Part shown: positions 1 through 9,166 of the stretch, piece after piece
Position numbering within the stretch: the first letter of the stretch is position 1
Layout of the letters: each line of letters opens with the position of its first letter
NCBI RefSeq assembly: GCF_000006405.1
Contig: NW_003206658.1
Location: 1,311,272-1,333,282, forward strand
Length of the DNA: 22,011 nt
Direction of reading: 5' to 3'
Source: Perkinsus marinus ATCC 50983
Taxonomy: Eukaryota > Perkinsozoa > Perkinsida > Perkinsidae
The notes under the pieces: model-generated
Seen by the model: only the letters and a program-made list of their open reading frames with translations
The model's database searches: none
Told to the model about the DNA's origin: nothing
Made by a program: the position numbers and the translations under genes

Positions 1-1367
1 TGGTCGAAAGTTGAGGAATACTCTGTCCGTCTTGGGTGAATATATCATCGTAGTGGAAACTCGATGACACAATTTGCTATTGTGATTTATGCCAGAACAT
101 ATACTAGGTTGTGAGTTGGTTCGATACAGGTCTCGACTGCTTCCCAACTGTGATTTATGTGTCGTTTTACCTCCTGTTACTGTTGATGTGATGTTGTCTT
201 TGATCGTCTCTTCGGCAACGTGGAATCACTGTGATGCATACGGCTCGGCTGTATTGTCGGGGCCTGGGCAATCCTCTGAGGGTGTTCAACCATTTTCAGC
301 CTGCAGTTGATGATTTCGAGATGGTATATTATGAGTGTTGGTAGCAGGCACCAGTCCGGGGCTGTGTGATAAGAATGGGGACCCTTTGGTGGCTTGGGTT
401 GACTTATTCTTGTTGGCGGATCAAGTCGGGAAGCCCTCTATAGATCCGGAGAGATTTGTAAGAATATTGACAGAATCGATTAATCGATTGTTGTTTTCTA
501 CAGACACGTTTGCAGAATTGGTTGGTTTGGCGCGCGAGGAAAAAGCATTTCAAAATGTCGGAGGTCCTGCAGGCCTTCCAAAAGCGTATGGTTGTTGCCT
601 AGTAGCTCGATATGATTCGACAGGTGCACCTGACGATACGGAACTGCTTGTATTTCTCACGGGTGAGCTCGGTCTCAGCAGAGACGATGCGTGGTTCTTG
701 ATAGCAACGGAGAGCTTGTGAGAAGCTTGCGTGAGTGGTCGTGATGAGTGTCTGTTGTTGTCAGGCTGGGAGATGCGTTTTATTTAACGCTTCCGTCGTG
801 GTATGCTCCGATGACAACAAAGGAACTGAGTTGGATAATGGAATCATTCTTCAAGGCGATAACGCTGTGGATTGAGGACGACCGACGGGTTAGGCAGGCA
901 ACTACTGCGCCCAATGATCGTGAGTAACTTGAAAATGCATTTTTTATCATCGTTCCTGATTAGTTGTAGACTGTATAAGCTGTTTGCTTATGAGGAAGCA
1001 GTACACTAGATACGCGTCAGGTGATTTCGTCATGACGGAGTCGCTGTCGACGCTACTGCTATCAGCTGCGTCTAAGAGCTGTGGAGTGTCGGTGAATGGT
1101 GACATCCCTTGTTCGATGTTCACCGACTTGATCACTCGGCTGAAGTTGGTAGACTCAGAAGATGAAGCCGCAGTGATAACAATAATGTTGGCCAAGGATG
1201 TTAGCGATTCGAAGAAGCTGTCGGAGACTGCGGTAGGCCAGTCAGCTCATCTCCACTATACGATATGGTACATGGTTCCGCAGGTGAATGTATTCAACTT
1301 GGAGAACCTCTACTCAAGGGATACATGGCGGGAGCTGATAAGAGAACGTGACCAATCTGCAAAGTGA
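1..1367 (+). CDS. Unrecognised multi-exon gene, 3' part (5' end outside window)
   Basis: I do not recognise the product. Five exons fit together in phase: 1-35, 130-281, 345-717, 765-919 and 970-1367 (stop TGA). The introns between them are 36-129, 282-344, 718-764 and 920-969; the last has a GTGAGT donor. The acceptor of the last intron could also be at 963, six bases earlier, without changing frame. The exon 345-717 has no internal Met, so translation must start upstream. Translated exons read as an ordinary soluble protein with mixed helices and no long hydrophobic segment, for example GDAFYLTLPSWYAPMT at the start of the fourth exon. The first two exons are the least certain. The two last junctions are well supported by donor, acceptor and phase. 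No homologous family could be named from the residues. Confidence 0.6.
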
Positions 1368-1873
1368 CTGGGCATGAATTTGGCTGTGGTATTCGTATCA
1401 TGCAGAAATAGCGTTGAGTGTCATAGTTGTTAATTTATGTACCTATTTACCTCGGCAACTTATTGGACGAGAGGGCTTCAACTGAATGAGTCGAGTGAAT
1501 TGGTCTGATACTCAGATGTATTATCCCCCTCGTAAATCTGCGACGAGGGAGGAAATGTGCGAATATTGTTGCAATTCCCTGCGAAGACAGTGCTCACATC
1601 CATGCCTTGAGTACCATATCAATAGTTTATATGTTCTCGGAGAGTATAGGTTCAATGAACCACGCAACATGATGTAAGAGATGCAATATAGGCAAGAACG
1701 ATCCAAGCACGTTAAGTTGTATCGCGAACTGACAAGTTTATTTCTCCATGTGTATTGCGGCACAGTGTAACAAGAATACCCGAGCAGTAGTGGCAGCAGG
1801 AAGAAAGCGCGCTGGCTTACTCTCACTAATCGAGTTCCGACTAGCTGCTACTGTGATGGGTTGGTGGAGTGTG

Positions 1874-1956
1874 CGGTCATCCGCGCGGGCGAGAGCGGAA
1901 ATCCTGCAACCGTAAGATTTCGTCGACGGTTTCTGGATCGCAATAGGGCAAGCGAA
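1874..1956 (+). promoter_or_regulatory. Conserved upstream island of secreted-protein gene 1
   Basis: A run of 60 bases inside this block, starting GCGCGGGCGAGAG and ending CTGGATCGCA, is identical to the block before gene 2, although the surrounding duplicated DNA has diverged. It contains the inverted pair AACCGT (1908-1913) and ACGGTT (1926-1931), a possible 6-bp hairpin with a 12-nt loop. It lies about 110 bp before the start codon. A promoter or other cis-element role is inferred from conservation and position only. Confidence 0.4.
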
Positions 1957-2064
1957 ATATCATATTTCTGTACTGAACGGAGATCATGCACACATGATCA
2001 AAAATGAAGACGGTCTACTTCATCGTGGTGTTGTTAGGGTTTCTACTCAATTTCTCCTGTTGCT

Positions 2065-3009
2065 ATGCGCATCGCTGCCCTCATTGTCGTTCTCGTCTCC
2101 GTAGCAGGTATGACTGGCCGTACAGCCGATGAGGTTGAGCCTAATGGGCAGTACTGTGAGAACTCGTGTGCGCAGACTGTGGGCTGCGCTGAGTCGTACT
2201 GTAAAGATAATGGTGTCTGCTTCGGCCTTTACCATAAGGATGAGGGTAAATGCTTCCAGCCAGCCTCTGAGTACAACGCTGATTGCGACGACTCTGTTCT
2301 ACAACCCGTTCTCTGTCACGAGTATCCTGACACAACTTGTCAGGAAGTATGTGATGGTATGGTTGGTTGCAAGGATTCTTCCTGGGGATCTTACTGTAAG
2401 TTTTGGCAGGACCCTCCAGTGTGTTTTGGCATCATCGTCAAGGAGGATGGCAGCCTCTGTCACGCCAGTGGCGACGAGGAATGTGTCGGAGAGCCCTACC
2501 CATGTCATATGGTGACCGTTGGTCCAACTCCAGTGACCACCGAATATCCTATATCTAATACCACTGAGTATGTGGACACGACTGAGTATGTTGATACCAC
2601 TGAGTATGTTGATACCACTGAGTATGTTGATACCACTGAGTATGTTGATACCACTGAGTATGTTGATACCACTGAGGCTGTTGATACCACTGAGGTTGTT
2701 GATACTACTGCTCCTCATAATACTACCGTTCCAACCGATGACATCGTCGGAACGTGGTGTGGTGATTCGCCGTTTGGATATTTGGAGTTGTTATTCGATA
2801 CTTATTCAGTCTCTATCTACTTGGCTGGTCAGTACTTCCACTCTGAATATAATTTGAACGAGAGGGAAGTAATTCTTGTCAATCCTGATAATAGTTTGAT
2901 CACCTTCTTGAATGAGAGAAATACTAGAATGATTACTGAGTACTACGCCTACGAGATGTATATCGAATTCGTCGAGGTGACAACTGTCGTCGCTGTCAAA
3001 TGTTCCTAA
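2065..3009 (+). CDS. Secreted Cys-rich protein with TTEYVD repeats, copy 1
   Basis: A 314-residue, apparently intronless protein. Residues 1 to about 20 form a signal peptide (MRIAALIVVLVSVAGM...), so the product should enter the secretory pathway. Two tandem modules with eight cysteines each follow (about residues 29-90 and 91-148), sharing the order C-x3-C-x5-C ... YC ... VCFG ... C ... C ... C. Next come eight hexapeptides: six TTEYVD, one TTEAVD and one TTEVVD. They are rich in Thr and flanked by NTT sequons, so a mucin-like O- and N-glycosylated stalk is likely. The C-terminal domain of about 90 residues (GTWCGDSPFGYLELLF... to KCS) has two Cys and is probably beta-rich. No membrane anchor is visible. 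A possible trans-splice acceptor (TTAG) lies 27 nt before the ATG. The molecular role is unknown; a surface or extracellular adhesive role is a guess from the architecture. Confidence 0.85.
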   Translation: MRIAALIVVLVSVAGMTGRTADEVEPNGQYCENSCAQTVGCAESYCKDNGVCFGLYHKDEGKCFQPASEYNADCDDSVLQPVLCHEYPDTTCQEVCDGMVGCKDSSWGSYCKFWQDPPVCFGIIVKEDGSLCHASGDEECVGEPYPCHMVTVGPTPVTTEYPISNTTEYVDTTEYVDTTEYVDTTEYVDTTEYVDTTEYVDTTEAVDTTEVVDTTAPHNTTVPTDDIVGTWCGDSPFGYLELLFDTYSVSIYLAGQYFHSEYNLNEREVILVNPDNSLITFLNERNTRMITEYYAYEMYIEFVEVTTVVAVKCS

Positions 3010-3912
3010 ATATTTTGAGGACACCATCTTCGGTAGCAAGTATTTTCAAGTTGACTCAAGCGACAGGTATCGCTCTTTATTTCATGGCAAGTGTAAGGTT
3101 GAGTTCCTTAGTGATTCTTCTTCGTCTATCAAGTTGTTTTTAGTTAGTGCAGGATGGTCTATAAGGAGGATGTCTCTCGTTTGTGAGATGGAAGGTATAC
3201 GATGAGATGGCATTGTTCACCGCCGAAGTTCTCCAGTGGTGTGACGTCGATTGCTGCTCGTAGAGCGGCACATCGTTGAAACTCAAGCTGCCAGTATCAT
3301 CTGTTCTGTCGATTTTTCATGGATCGTCCATGGAAAGCCACTCGTTGACTACGCAGTGCGTATAATGGATATGCGCGCTTCGCAACGACGCTTCTTTCCA
3401 GGCTTGTGAAGTGATTATTCGTATATTCGAGCTTCAGGTATTCACGATAGAATACACCACAATTTAGTACGATCAATGGATTATCTTAGAACCTAACTTT
3501 GCTATCAGGCAATTCATCGGTTTGATAAATGTTAATCGCTTGTGGATCTGCAATCCAAATGGTAATGTGTGAATATTGTTACAATGCACAGTCAAGATAA
3601 TGCTTACATTCATGGTTCGATTAACGTATCAGAATCTTATTTCTTTGAAAATAGGGTTCAAGAATCCACGCAACATGATATCCGAGGTGCAGTACATGCT
3701 GGAACGATTCAAATACGTTACGCTGTATCGCGAACGGACAAGCTTGTTCTTCTACATGCCTTGAGTCTCAGTGTATCTGTTACACTGTAACAAGAATACC
3801 CGAGCATAAGCAAGAGGAAGAAAATACGCAGGCATGCTGGCACAAAGCACGCAGCCTTACTATAATTAATCGAGATCCAACTGAATGCCTCACCGACGAT
3901 GGCTGCAATGTC
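3010..3912. other. Intergenic, 3' flank of copy 1 and upstream region of copy 2
   Basis: No gene supported. The 3' flank of gene 1 to about 3275 resembles the flank of gene 3 (17755-18060), including a shared stretch reading TTCTCCAGTGGTGTGA at about 3228 and 18025. A near-perfect inverted repeat TTTTCATGGA/TCCATGGAAA lies at about 3313-3335. From about 3575 the sequence is the diverged duplicate of 1550 onward. Confidence 0.5.
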
Positions 3913-3996
3913 CGGTCATCAGCGCGGGCGAGAGCGGAAATCCTGCAACCGTAAGATTTCGTCGACGGTTTCTGGATCGCAGAAGGGCAAGCGAAA
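3913..3996 (+). promoter_or_regulatory. Conserved upstream island of secreted-protein gene 2
   Basis: Same 60-base identical run and AACCGT/ACGGTT inverted pair as before gene 1, ending about 114 bp before the start codon. Function inferred only. Confidence 0.4.
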
Positions 3997-4109
3997 GATC
4001 ACACGTCAGTAATTAGCCGAGTTCGTGCCGTGACGTTGAGTGACATTATTGCCAAAGTTCTATTCCGTCGTGATCGTGTTAGGGTTTCTATTCAATTTCT
4101 CCTGTTGCT

Positions 4110-5126
4110 ATGCGCATCGCTGCCCTTATTGTCGTTCTCGTCACCGTAGCAGGTATGACTGGCCGTACAGCCGATGAGGTTGAGCCTATTGGACAGTACT
4201 GTGAGAACTCGTGTGCGCAGACTGTGGGTTGCACTGAGTCCTACTGTAAGGATAATGGTGTCTGCTTCGGCCTTTACCATAAGGATGAGGGTAAATGCTT
4301 CCAGCCAGCCTCTGACTACTACGCTGATTGCGACGACTCTGTTCTACAACCCGTTCTCTGTCACGAGTATCCTGACACAACTTGTCAGGAAGTATGCGAT
4401 GGTATGGTTGGTTGTAAGGATTCTTCCTGGGGATCATACTGTAAGTTTTGGCAGGACCCTCCAGTGTGTTTTGGCATCATCGTCAAGGAGGATGGCAGCC
4501 TCTGTCACGCCAGTGGCGACGAGGAATGTGCCGGAGAGCCCTACCCATGTCATATGGTGACCGTTGGTCCTACTCCCGTGACTACCGAATATCCTATATC
4601 GAATACCACTGAGGCTGTTGATACCACTGAGGCTGTTGATACCACTGAGTATGTTGATACCACTGAGTATGTTGATACCACTGAGTATGTTGATACCACT
4701 GAGTATGTTGATACCACTGAGTATGTTGATACCACTGAGTATGTTGATACCACTGAGGCTGTTGATACCACTGAGTATGTTGACACCACTGAGGTTGTCG
4801 ACACCTCTGAGGCTGTTGATACTACTGCTCCTCATAATACTACCGTTCCAACCGATGGTATCGTCGGAACGTGGTGCGGTGATTCGCCGTTTGGATATTT
4901 GGAGCTGTTATTCGATACTTATTCAGTCTCTATCTACTTGGCTGGTCAGTACTTCCACTCTGAATATAATTTGAACGAGAGGGAAGTAATTCTGGTCAAT
5001 CCTGATAATAGTTTAATCACCTTCTTGAATGAGAGAAATACTAGAATGATTACTGAGTACTACACCTACGAGGTGTATATCGAATTCGTCGAGGTGACAA
5101 CTGTCGTCGCTGTGAAGTGTTCCTAA
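4110..5126 (+). CDS. Secreted Cys-rich protein with TTEYVD repeats, copy 2
   Basis: A 338-residue paralogue of the gene at 2065-3009, with the same signal peptide, two 8-Cys modules and C-terminal GTWCG domain. The length difference is entirely the hexapeptide array: twelve units here (TTEAVD x2, TTEYVD x6, then A, Y, V and a TSEAVD variant) against eight in copy 1. Outside the array only scattered substitutions are seen, such as NGQ to IGQ after the signal peptide and AYEM to TYEV near the C-terminus. The leader before the ATG (GTTAGGGTTTCTATTCAATTTC) is also shared, with a possible trans-splice acceptor AG at 4081-4082, 27 nt upstream. The body similarity points to recent duplication or ongoing conversion. 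Confidence 0.85.
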   Translation: MRIAALIVVLVTVAGMTGRTADEVEPIGQYCENSCAQTVGCTESYCKDNGVCFGLYHKDEGKCFQPASDYYADCDDSVLQPVLCHEYPDTTCQEVCDGMVGCKDSSWGSYCKFWQDPPVCFGIIVKEDGSLCHASGDEECAGEPYPCHMVTVGPTPVTTEYPISNTTEAVDTTEAVDTTEYVDTTEYVDTTEYVDTTEYVDTTEYVDTTEYVDTTEAVDTTEYVDTTEVVDTSEAVDTTAPHNTTVPTDGIVGTWCGDSPFGYLELLFDTYSVSIYLAGQYFHSEYNLNEREVILVNPDNSLITFLNERNTRMITEYYTYEVYIEFVEVTTVVAVKCS

Positions 5127-5781
5127 ATATTTTGAGTACACCATCTCAGGTAGGAAGTATTTTCAAGTTGACTCAAGCGACAGGTATCGCTTCTACTTTG
5201 ATATCATCAGCTAATATGTTGTGTTTCAAGTAGGAGCAATGAAGAAGTCAACCTTCCGAGTTGGGTTTCTTTCTGTCCACGGGAGAGCACAGGAGTACAG
5301 CGAATTAGATATGGAGGGGACGACTATAGGCAGATCCTCTACTCTCTCTACGCGGTGTAGCGTGATAAGCCAAAGCAACAGATTATAAATTATCTCTCCT
5401 GTCGCGTCTACCATCGAGTACGTGGCATGCGCTGTCGTGTGTATGTCGGCTATGTGGCTCGTAAATGTAGAAGTCATGAGTATGAGACGCCTGGCAGATA
5501 TAGACGAACAGTAACAGAGGTTGCATCGTCCTCCATCTATGGTAGCTCCTGCAAAACCTGCCGGATTAGTGATTGAAGTATATATAGAGGCAAGGAATCA
5601 GTACAGAGTCTACCGGCAAAACACATGGCCCGAAGTGTACATACGACTAGTCCTGTTAGATTAAGACAGGACTCACGAATGAACTCCCAGCAGTGATGAC
5701 TTCTAATGTGTTTGTTGTTAACTGTTCGACTGTTGCAGACTCACATTAACAACTCGACAAGGCACTTTGTGGCTCAACAAC
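5127..5781. other. Intergenic
   Basis: Starts with the conserved 3' flank of copy 2 (TAAATATTTTGAG, then ACTCAAGCGACAGG). After that I see no supported gene, repeat or RNA. An open frame on the minus strand (5226-5477) has no splice or family support. Confidence 0.4.
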
Positions 5782-6061
5782 TCATATGAAACCATAAGCC
5801 ATACGATGGGCCATCAAGGGGATCTCACCGCGCATGGTCATGAACATCATTTCAGCTGCGGACCCCATGGAGGATTTCGATAACAATCCGATCTTTCCCG
5901 CAGCGCATTCTGGGAAGCCCAGGGCATCCCGCTGACAACGAGTGTCCGCAAATACAAGAGTGGATCCGTTCACTCACTTGAACATCATGTACCACTCTGG
6001 ATACGGCTCCTATGCAGGCTAGTCCTTGTTGTACCACCTGCTGCCCTTGATGTGGTGACAT
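5782..6061 (-). CDS. Small two-exon gene, unknown product
   Basis: Read on the minus strand, exon 1 is 6061-5978 (ATG SPHQGQQ...) and exon 2 is 5931-5782, ending in TGA. The 46-nt intron 5932-5977 has a GTGAGTG donor and a TTGTCAG acceptor, and splicing keeps the frame (28 + 49 codons, 77 residues). Exon 2 is Met-rich (AEMMFMTMRGEIPLMAHRM). Neither family nor localisation can be named. An in-frame GTG AGA precedes the chosen ATG, so the 5' end could differ. The tRNA gene lies just upstream on the opposite strand. Confidence 0.45.
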
Positions 6062-6261
6062 TCTCACGGATTCATGGAACGGAAGAATCTATTTCGGTAG
6101 AAGTAATACTATAGGAGGAATGAATACACCCTCACTGCTCCGACTCGATTGGCGTAGTCTACACATGTCTGCAATGAATGTCGCAAACTGCCTCCTAGCT
6201 GAAAGACAAAATAACTCTTCCTTACCGTGCTAAGGTCGCAACCAGAGCAAGTAACACAACA

Positions 6262-6333
6262 TCCGATATAGTCTAGCTGGTTAGGATACCTGGCTTTCAC
6301 CCAGGCGACCCGGGTTCGAGTCCCGGTATCGGA
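6262..6333 (+). tRNA. tRNA-Glu (anticodon UUC)
   Basis: A 72-nt cloverleaf. The acceptor stem TCCGATA pairs fully with TATCGGA. The D-arm has the A-box-like TAGCTGGTTAGG. The anticodon stem CCTGG/CCAGG encloses the loop CTTTCAC, anticodon TTC. The T-arm is CCGGG-TTCGAGT-CCCGG, with B box GGTTCGAGTCC. No intron. The sequence matches the usual eukaryotic cytosolic tRNA-Glu pattern closely. Confidence 0.95.
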
Positions 6334-6497
6334 AATTATTGTGATTGAAGATTTTTTCTCTCTGCACTTTCTGATTACTTGAAATGTCTTTCTAATCCGT
6401 CCCGAACCATTTGGCGAGAGCTCCTATAACTTTGAATTGCTACACACGAGCAATCGAGGATCGCAGTATTGAGTGACCAACAATGTTGGTCCGACAT

Positions 6498-7456
6498 TCA
6501 GAAACGCCAAGTCCGCGAAAGTCTGCTTCGGAACAAATGCCGCGAAGCGCTCACCCCGTGTAACAGACTCCCATTCAGCTTGACCGACTTCAGATCATCT
6601 TCGGGAACCGTCAGGCGATTCAATCGTTCGTGGACGCCCACATCAGGCCTGTCGAACCCTCGCGGATCATGATGATGGTGGGGCCCTGGTTGAGAGGACC
6701 GTTGAGGCAGAGGTCCCTTGTTGTGCGCACTGTGACTGGATCGACCGCGCCTGAGATTTCTGTGAAGTCGGTGATAGTGACCATGCTCAGAGTGTCCAGG
6801 TGACTCTGAACGGCCATAGCGATAGCTTTTCGGATAATAAGGCTCATCCTGATCATATCCACCACGCCCACTGTCATGGGAACGATGATGAGAGTAATCA
6901 TGATACTGTCCGAAGCTGGATACTTCAGGAGAGGACATATGCTTTGGGAAGCCTAATCCCTCGTGATTCAGGATACTTTGAACCTGTGTGGCATAACCTG
7001 CTGCATTTCGAAATATACTCCTACTACCTTGACAAGTCGCTCAACGACAGCTGGGATTGCAGAGTTCAGGTCCTTGATGGTATCGCCGTCGATGTGTTGC
7101 TGCGCATAACTACCACAACAACACGCTCGACTATTAGTTCCACATAGACTCCATTCCGCATAACTCAACTTACATGTGGAATGTCTCATCCTCCAATCTC
7201 GGGAGATACTTGGTCAGTTCGTGCAGCAGTTTATCTAACTGACACCACCCACCAGTGTTGGAGGAACATATGTTGGCTTTCCGCAGCTGCTTAGCTCAAA
7301 AGTTTCCTCACTTATTAAAGAGGATGACATTCTAATTCGGGTAGGAGTGTACAGAAATCAACAAGAAACTTTCGAAATTTCCATACAATCAGAATAGAAT
7401 CAGAATTGCCACCAACACATGTAGTTGACCACGTATATATTTTCCCACACTGCCAT
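6498..7456 (-). CDS. His/Arg/Ser-rich protein with helical N-terminus, four exons
   Basis: Minus-strand model: exon 1 7456-7451 (ATG GCA only), exon 2 7238-7174, exon 3 7109-7028 and exon 4 6983-6498 (TGA). Lengths sum to 213 codons (212 residues) in phase. Introns are 7239-7450 (holding the dispersed element), 7110-7173 (GTAAGT donor) and 6984-7027 (acceptor CACAG). Residues 3 to about 70 form amphipathic helices (LDKLLHELTKYLPRLEDE, then IKDLNSAIPAVVERLVK). The rest is low-complexity and probably disordered, with many His, Ser, Arg, Gly and Tyr, including a HHHH run and RGRSS patches, as in many RNA-associated proteins. The product is not recognised. The last ~20 codons follow a GTGAGC that could be another donor. 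Exon 1 is the weakest part. Exon 2 conflicts with the opposite-strand gene starting at 7181. Confidence 0.55.
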
Positions 7457-7767
7457 CCACGATGAACGCAAATACACATCCCTATGCGTAGAATACAATT
7501 TTCAAATTTATCCCATCGTGATCGAGTCAACGGCAAGTTCTCTGTTGATCGGAATCCCATCCTTATTACTACCTCTGACCCATCATACCATTCGTAGTTA
7601 TGAACCAATAAATTATCGACAGTATGGAGGAGGGTCATCGGACTAGGGAGATGCAATAGTCACTTCACAGTTGGCTCGAGGGATCTCCGGAGCTGATGAC
7701 AAACCAGCCGATCAAACTGAACCTAGTTCAGGAAGTTGAGAAATCTTGCAAAATCTTGCTCTCTTGA
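7181..7767 (+). CDS. Possible small three-exon gene, unknown product (conflicts with minus-strand gene)
   Basis: Model: exon 1 7181-7254 (ATG SHPPISGDTW...), exon 2 7492-7593, exon 3 7671-7767 (TGA). The total is 91 codons in phase (90 residues). Intron 1 (7255-7491) begins exactly in the left end of the dispersed element (CA|GTGTTGG) and ends TGCGTAG. Intron 2 (7594-7670) runs GTAGTT to CACTTCACAG. Exons 2 and 3 read as normal protein. Exon 1 is antisense to a well-formed helical exon of the minus-strand gene, so at least one of the two first exons is wrong, or the genes overlap. Exons 2-3 could also belong to a gene with a different start. Confidence 0.35.
7253..7452 (+). mobile_element. 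Dispersed hAT-like MITE / introner candidate, copy R1
   Basis: A 200-bp element with inverted ends. The left end is CAGTGTTGGAGGAACATATG and the right end, read on the other strand, is CAGTGTGGGAAAATATATAC. It is flanked by CCACCCAC (7245-7252) and CCATCCAC (7453-7460), an 8-bp target-site duplication with one mismatch. CAGTG ends plus 8-bp duplications are typical of hAT elements. It has no coding capacity. The internal words CATGTAGTTGACCA and GTGTACAGAAA recur in the other copies. Confidence 0.7.
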
Positions 7768-7822
7768 GTTTACTTAACGCGACTTTGCCGCGTGTTTCCA
7801 TAAATCGTGTATTTCCTTTCAC

Positions 7823-8411
7823 ATGTACCCTTCTGGTCGTACCGCACCCGCTCCAGAGTCCTTGACTCTGTACGACTACTCCGTATACGAGAGGAACGGT
7901 AGCTTACTGCCCGCGGGGATGCCTACAATTGTGGACAACCAACGAACCCCTATCGTAAGCCCTCTCCTTCCGAGGCGTCTCTACCGCATAGTGTCGCTCA
8001 GGGCCTCAATCCGGCTACGCGAAATAAGATACTTTCCGAGTCGTCGTCGACCTATGGCCATGATACGCCTTACAGTAGAGTAATTACAGAGGAATCGGTA
8101 ACTATAAAAATGTCCAGGATCCTTCCCCCTAAGGGAATCTCCCTTGTAGGTCCGTTCTTTATACGGTAGTAATTTCCGCTTCGACGAGGGAGGTACGGCC
8201 TCACTAGAAACTCCATCGAGACCCTCACGGTCTGCCACCAGTGAGCTCATCTATTGCCATGTTGGCTGTACTATAGTCGTCTTCCTCAGCTGCCCGTCGT
8301 CATGACCACACATCGAGTGTATTTAGTAGTGATACTCCCTACGCCCGAGATGAGGAAGATAACAAACGGTTGCTCCGAGAAAAGAGTAGAGGTAGTGACC
8401 GTCGTGGTTGA
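7823..8411 (+). CDS. Four-exon gene, unknown Ser/Arg-rich product
   Basis: Exons 7823-7954 (ATG YPSGRTAPAPE...), 8002-8097, 8150-8240 and 8290-8411 (TGA) give 147 codons in phase, 146 residues. The introns have good signals: 7955-8001 (GTAAGC to CGCTCAG), 8098-8149 (GTAACT to CTTGTAG) and 8241-8289 (GTGAGC to TTCCTCAG). The protein is hydrophilic, rich in Ser, Thr, Arg and Pro, and probably disordered. It repeats a short theme, HDTPYSR in exon 2 and SDTPYAR in exon 4. A basic C-terminus (KRLLREKSRGSDRRG) closes it. No family recognised. Further exons after 8411 are possible, but none joined in phase. Confidence 0.55.
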
Positions 8412-8818
8412 TGGGTATATATCATAAGTCTGAAGTCGTTACTAGTTTCGTTTATAGGCATATCGTAGCTATAGGCATAGTTCAAACCTGCGGAATTCGA
8501 CAAGTCTGTTATAATTCCATCCAGGGACCTATATAGCTTTGGTAGATAACGATCTTCAGGAATTGATAACAATGGGGAAAATGGTGTTTCTAATGTGATG
8601 ACATTTACATGGGAAACTGGTTGAAGAATGTGTTACTAGCCATACGTGGGAAATTCAAAATGAGCTCCTCCCGGGAACATTATAGGTATCTTGATAATTC
8701 AACGATAGTTCAAACAATAGTGGCCGACTAGGAGCCGTTCTATGACGTGCGCTAAACACATAGGCATGCCCTGCACAATACTCGTTGAATTACCCTAGAC
8801 AGATTCGTGCACTAGAGA
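8412..8818. other. Intergenic, no supported feature
   Basis: A minus-strand frame at 8339-8572 reads plausibly (LPKLYRSLDGIITDLSNSAG) but overlaps the last exon of the plus-strand gene, and no splice partner was found. Otherwise nothing seen. Confidence 0.3.
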
Positions 8819-8891
8819 GAGCCCGGCTGATGTATGTGTAGTTGGTTACCTCAGACGCCCCCCGATGCTCGGTTCAAACCCCATGGGCTGA
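8819..8891 (+). other. Degenerate tRNA-like sequence
   Basis: GAGCCCG (8819-8825) pairs 6 of 7 with TGGGCTG (8884-8890), 72 nt apart as in a tRNA. An A-box-like TGTAGTTGGTTA and a B-box-like GGTTCAAACCC (8871-8881) lie between. The T-stem pairs poorly and the A box is displaced, so this is a pseudogene or a tRNA-derived SINE head rather than a working tRNA. Confidence 0.35.
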
Positions 8892-8975
8892 TCACAACAG
8901 CGATCCTCCTGCAGCAGAGGGCGATGACAGGCGGCCAAGATATGCCAGCGAAAAGGATATGCACAGACTTTTACG

Positions 8976-9057
<82 letters not shown>

Positions 9058-9123
9058 TAGTGGTAGTAATAGTAGTAGTATTAGTAGTAGTATTAGTAGT
9101 ACTAGTAGTAGTAGTAGTAGTAC

Positions 9124-9166
<43 letters not shown>
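8976..9166 (+). repeat. AGT trinucleotide microsatellite
   Basis: About 190 bp of (AGT)n. It is nearly perfect in the first third, then carries scattered GGT, ATT and ACT variants in the middle. One frame reads as a poly-Ser run; I treat that as a by-product. It begins about 85 bp after the tRNA-like sequence. Confidence 0.95.

Larger units (their letters stand above)
1550..3075 (+). repeat. Tandem duplication, unit 1 (upstream region, secreted-protein gene, 3' flank)
   Basis: The stretch from about 1550 to 1960 aligns with about 3575 to 4000, and the gene plus about 70 bp of 3' flank aligns with the second gene. The upstream halves have diverged, with indels and roughly three quarters of bases shared by eye. 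The gene bodies are nearly identical. The upstream part holds remains of a shared reading frame (the words 'PRNM' and 'LYRE' occur in both copies). It is broken by a stop near 1675 in this copy and has no recognised function. Confidence 0.75.
3575..5190 (+). repeat. Tandem duplication, unit 2
   Basis: Second copy of the duplicated unit, matching 1550-3075. Homology on the 3' side fades after about 5190, just past ACAGGTATCGCTT. Copies 1 and 3 share a further 200 bp or so, which suggests copy 2 carries a shortened or rearranged 3' flank. Confidence 0.75.

Noticed and set aside
2299-2718. Long minus-strand frames across the hexapeptide array (also 4434-4835 and 17098-17463)
   Set aside because: The 18-bp repeat is stop-free in several frames on both strands; the plus-strand frame has the signal peptide, Cys modules and conserved flanks.
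5226-5477. Minus-strand frame of 83 codons
   Set aside because: No splice partners, no recognisable domain, in spacer DNA next to the duplicated gene.
6620-6901. Hydrophobic minus-strand frame inside the His-rich gene
   Set aside because: The His/Arg-rich frame joins upstream exons in phase with good splice sites; the hydrophobic frame is an out-of-frame shadow.
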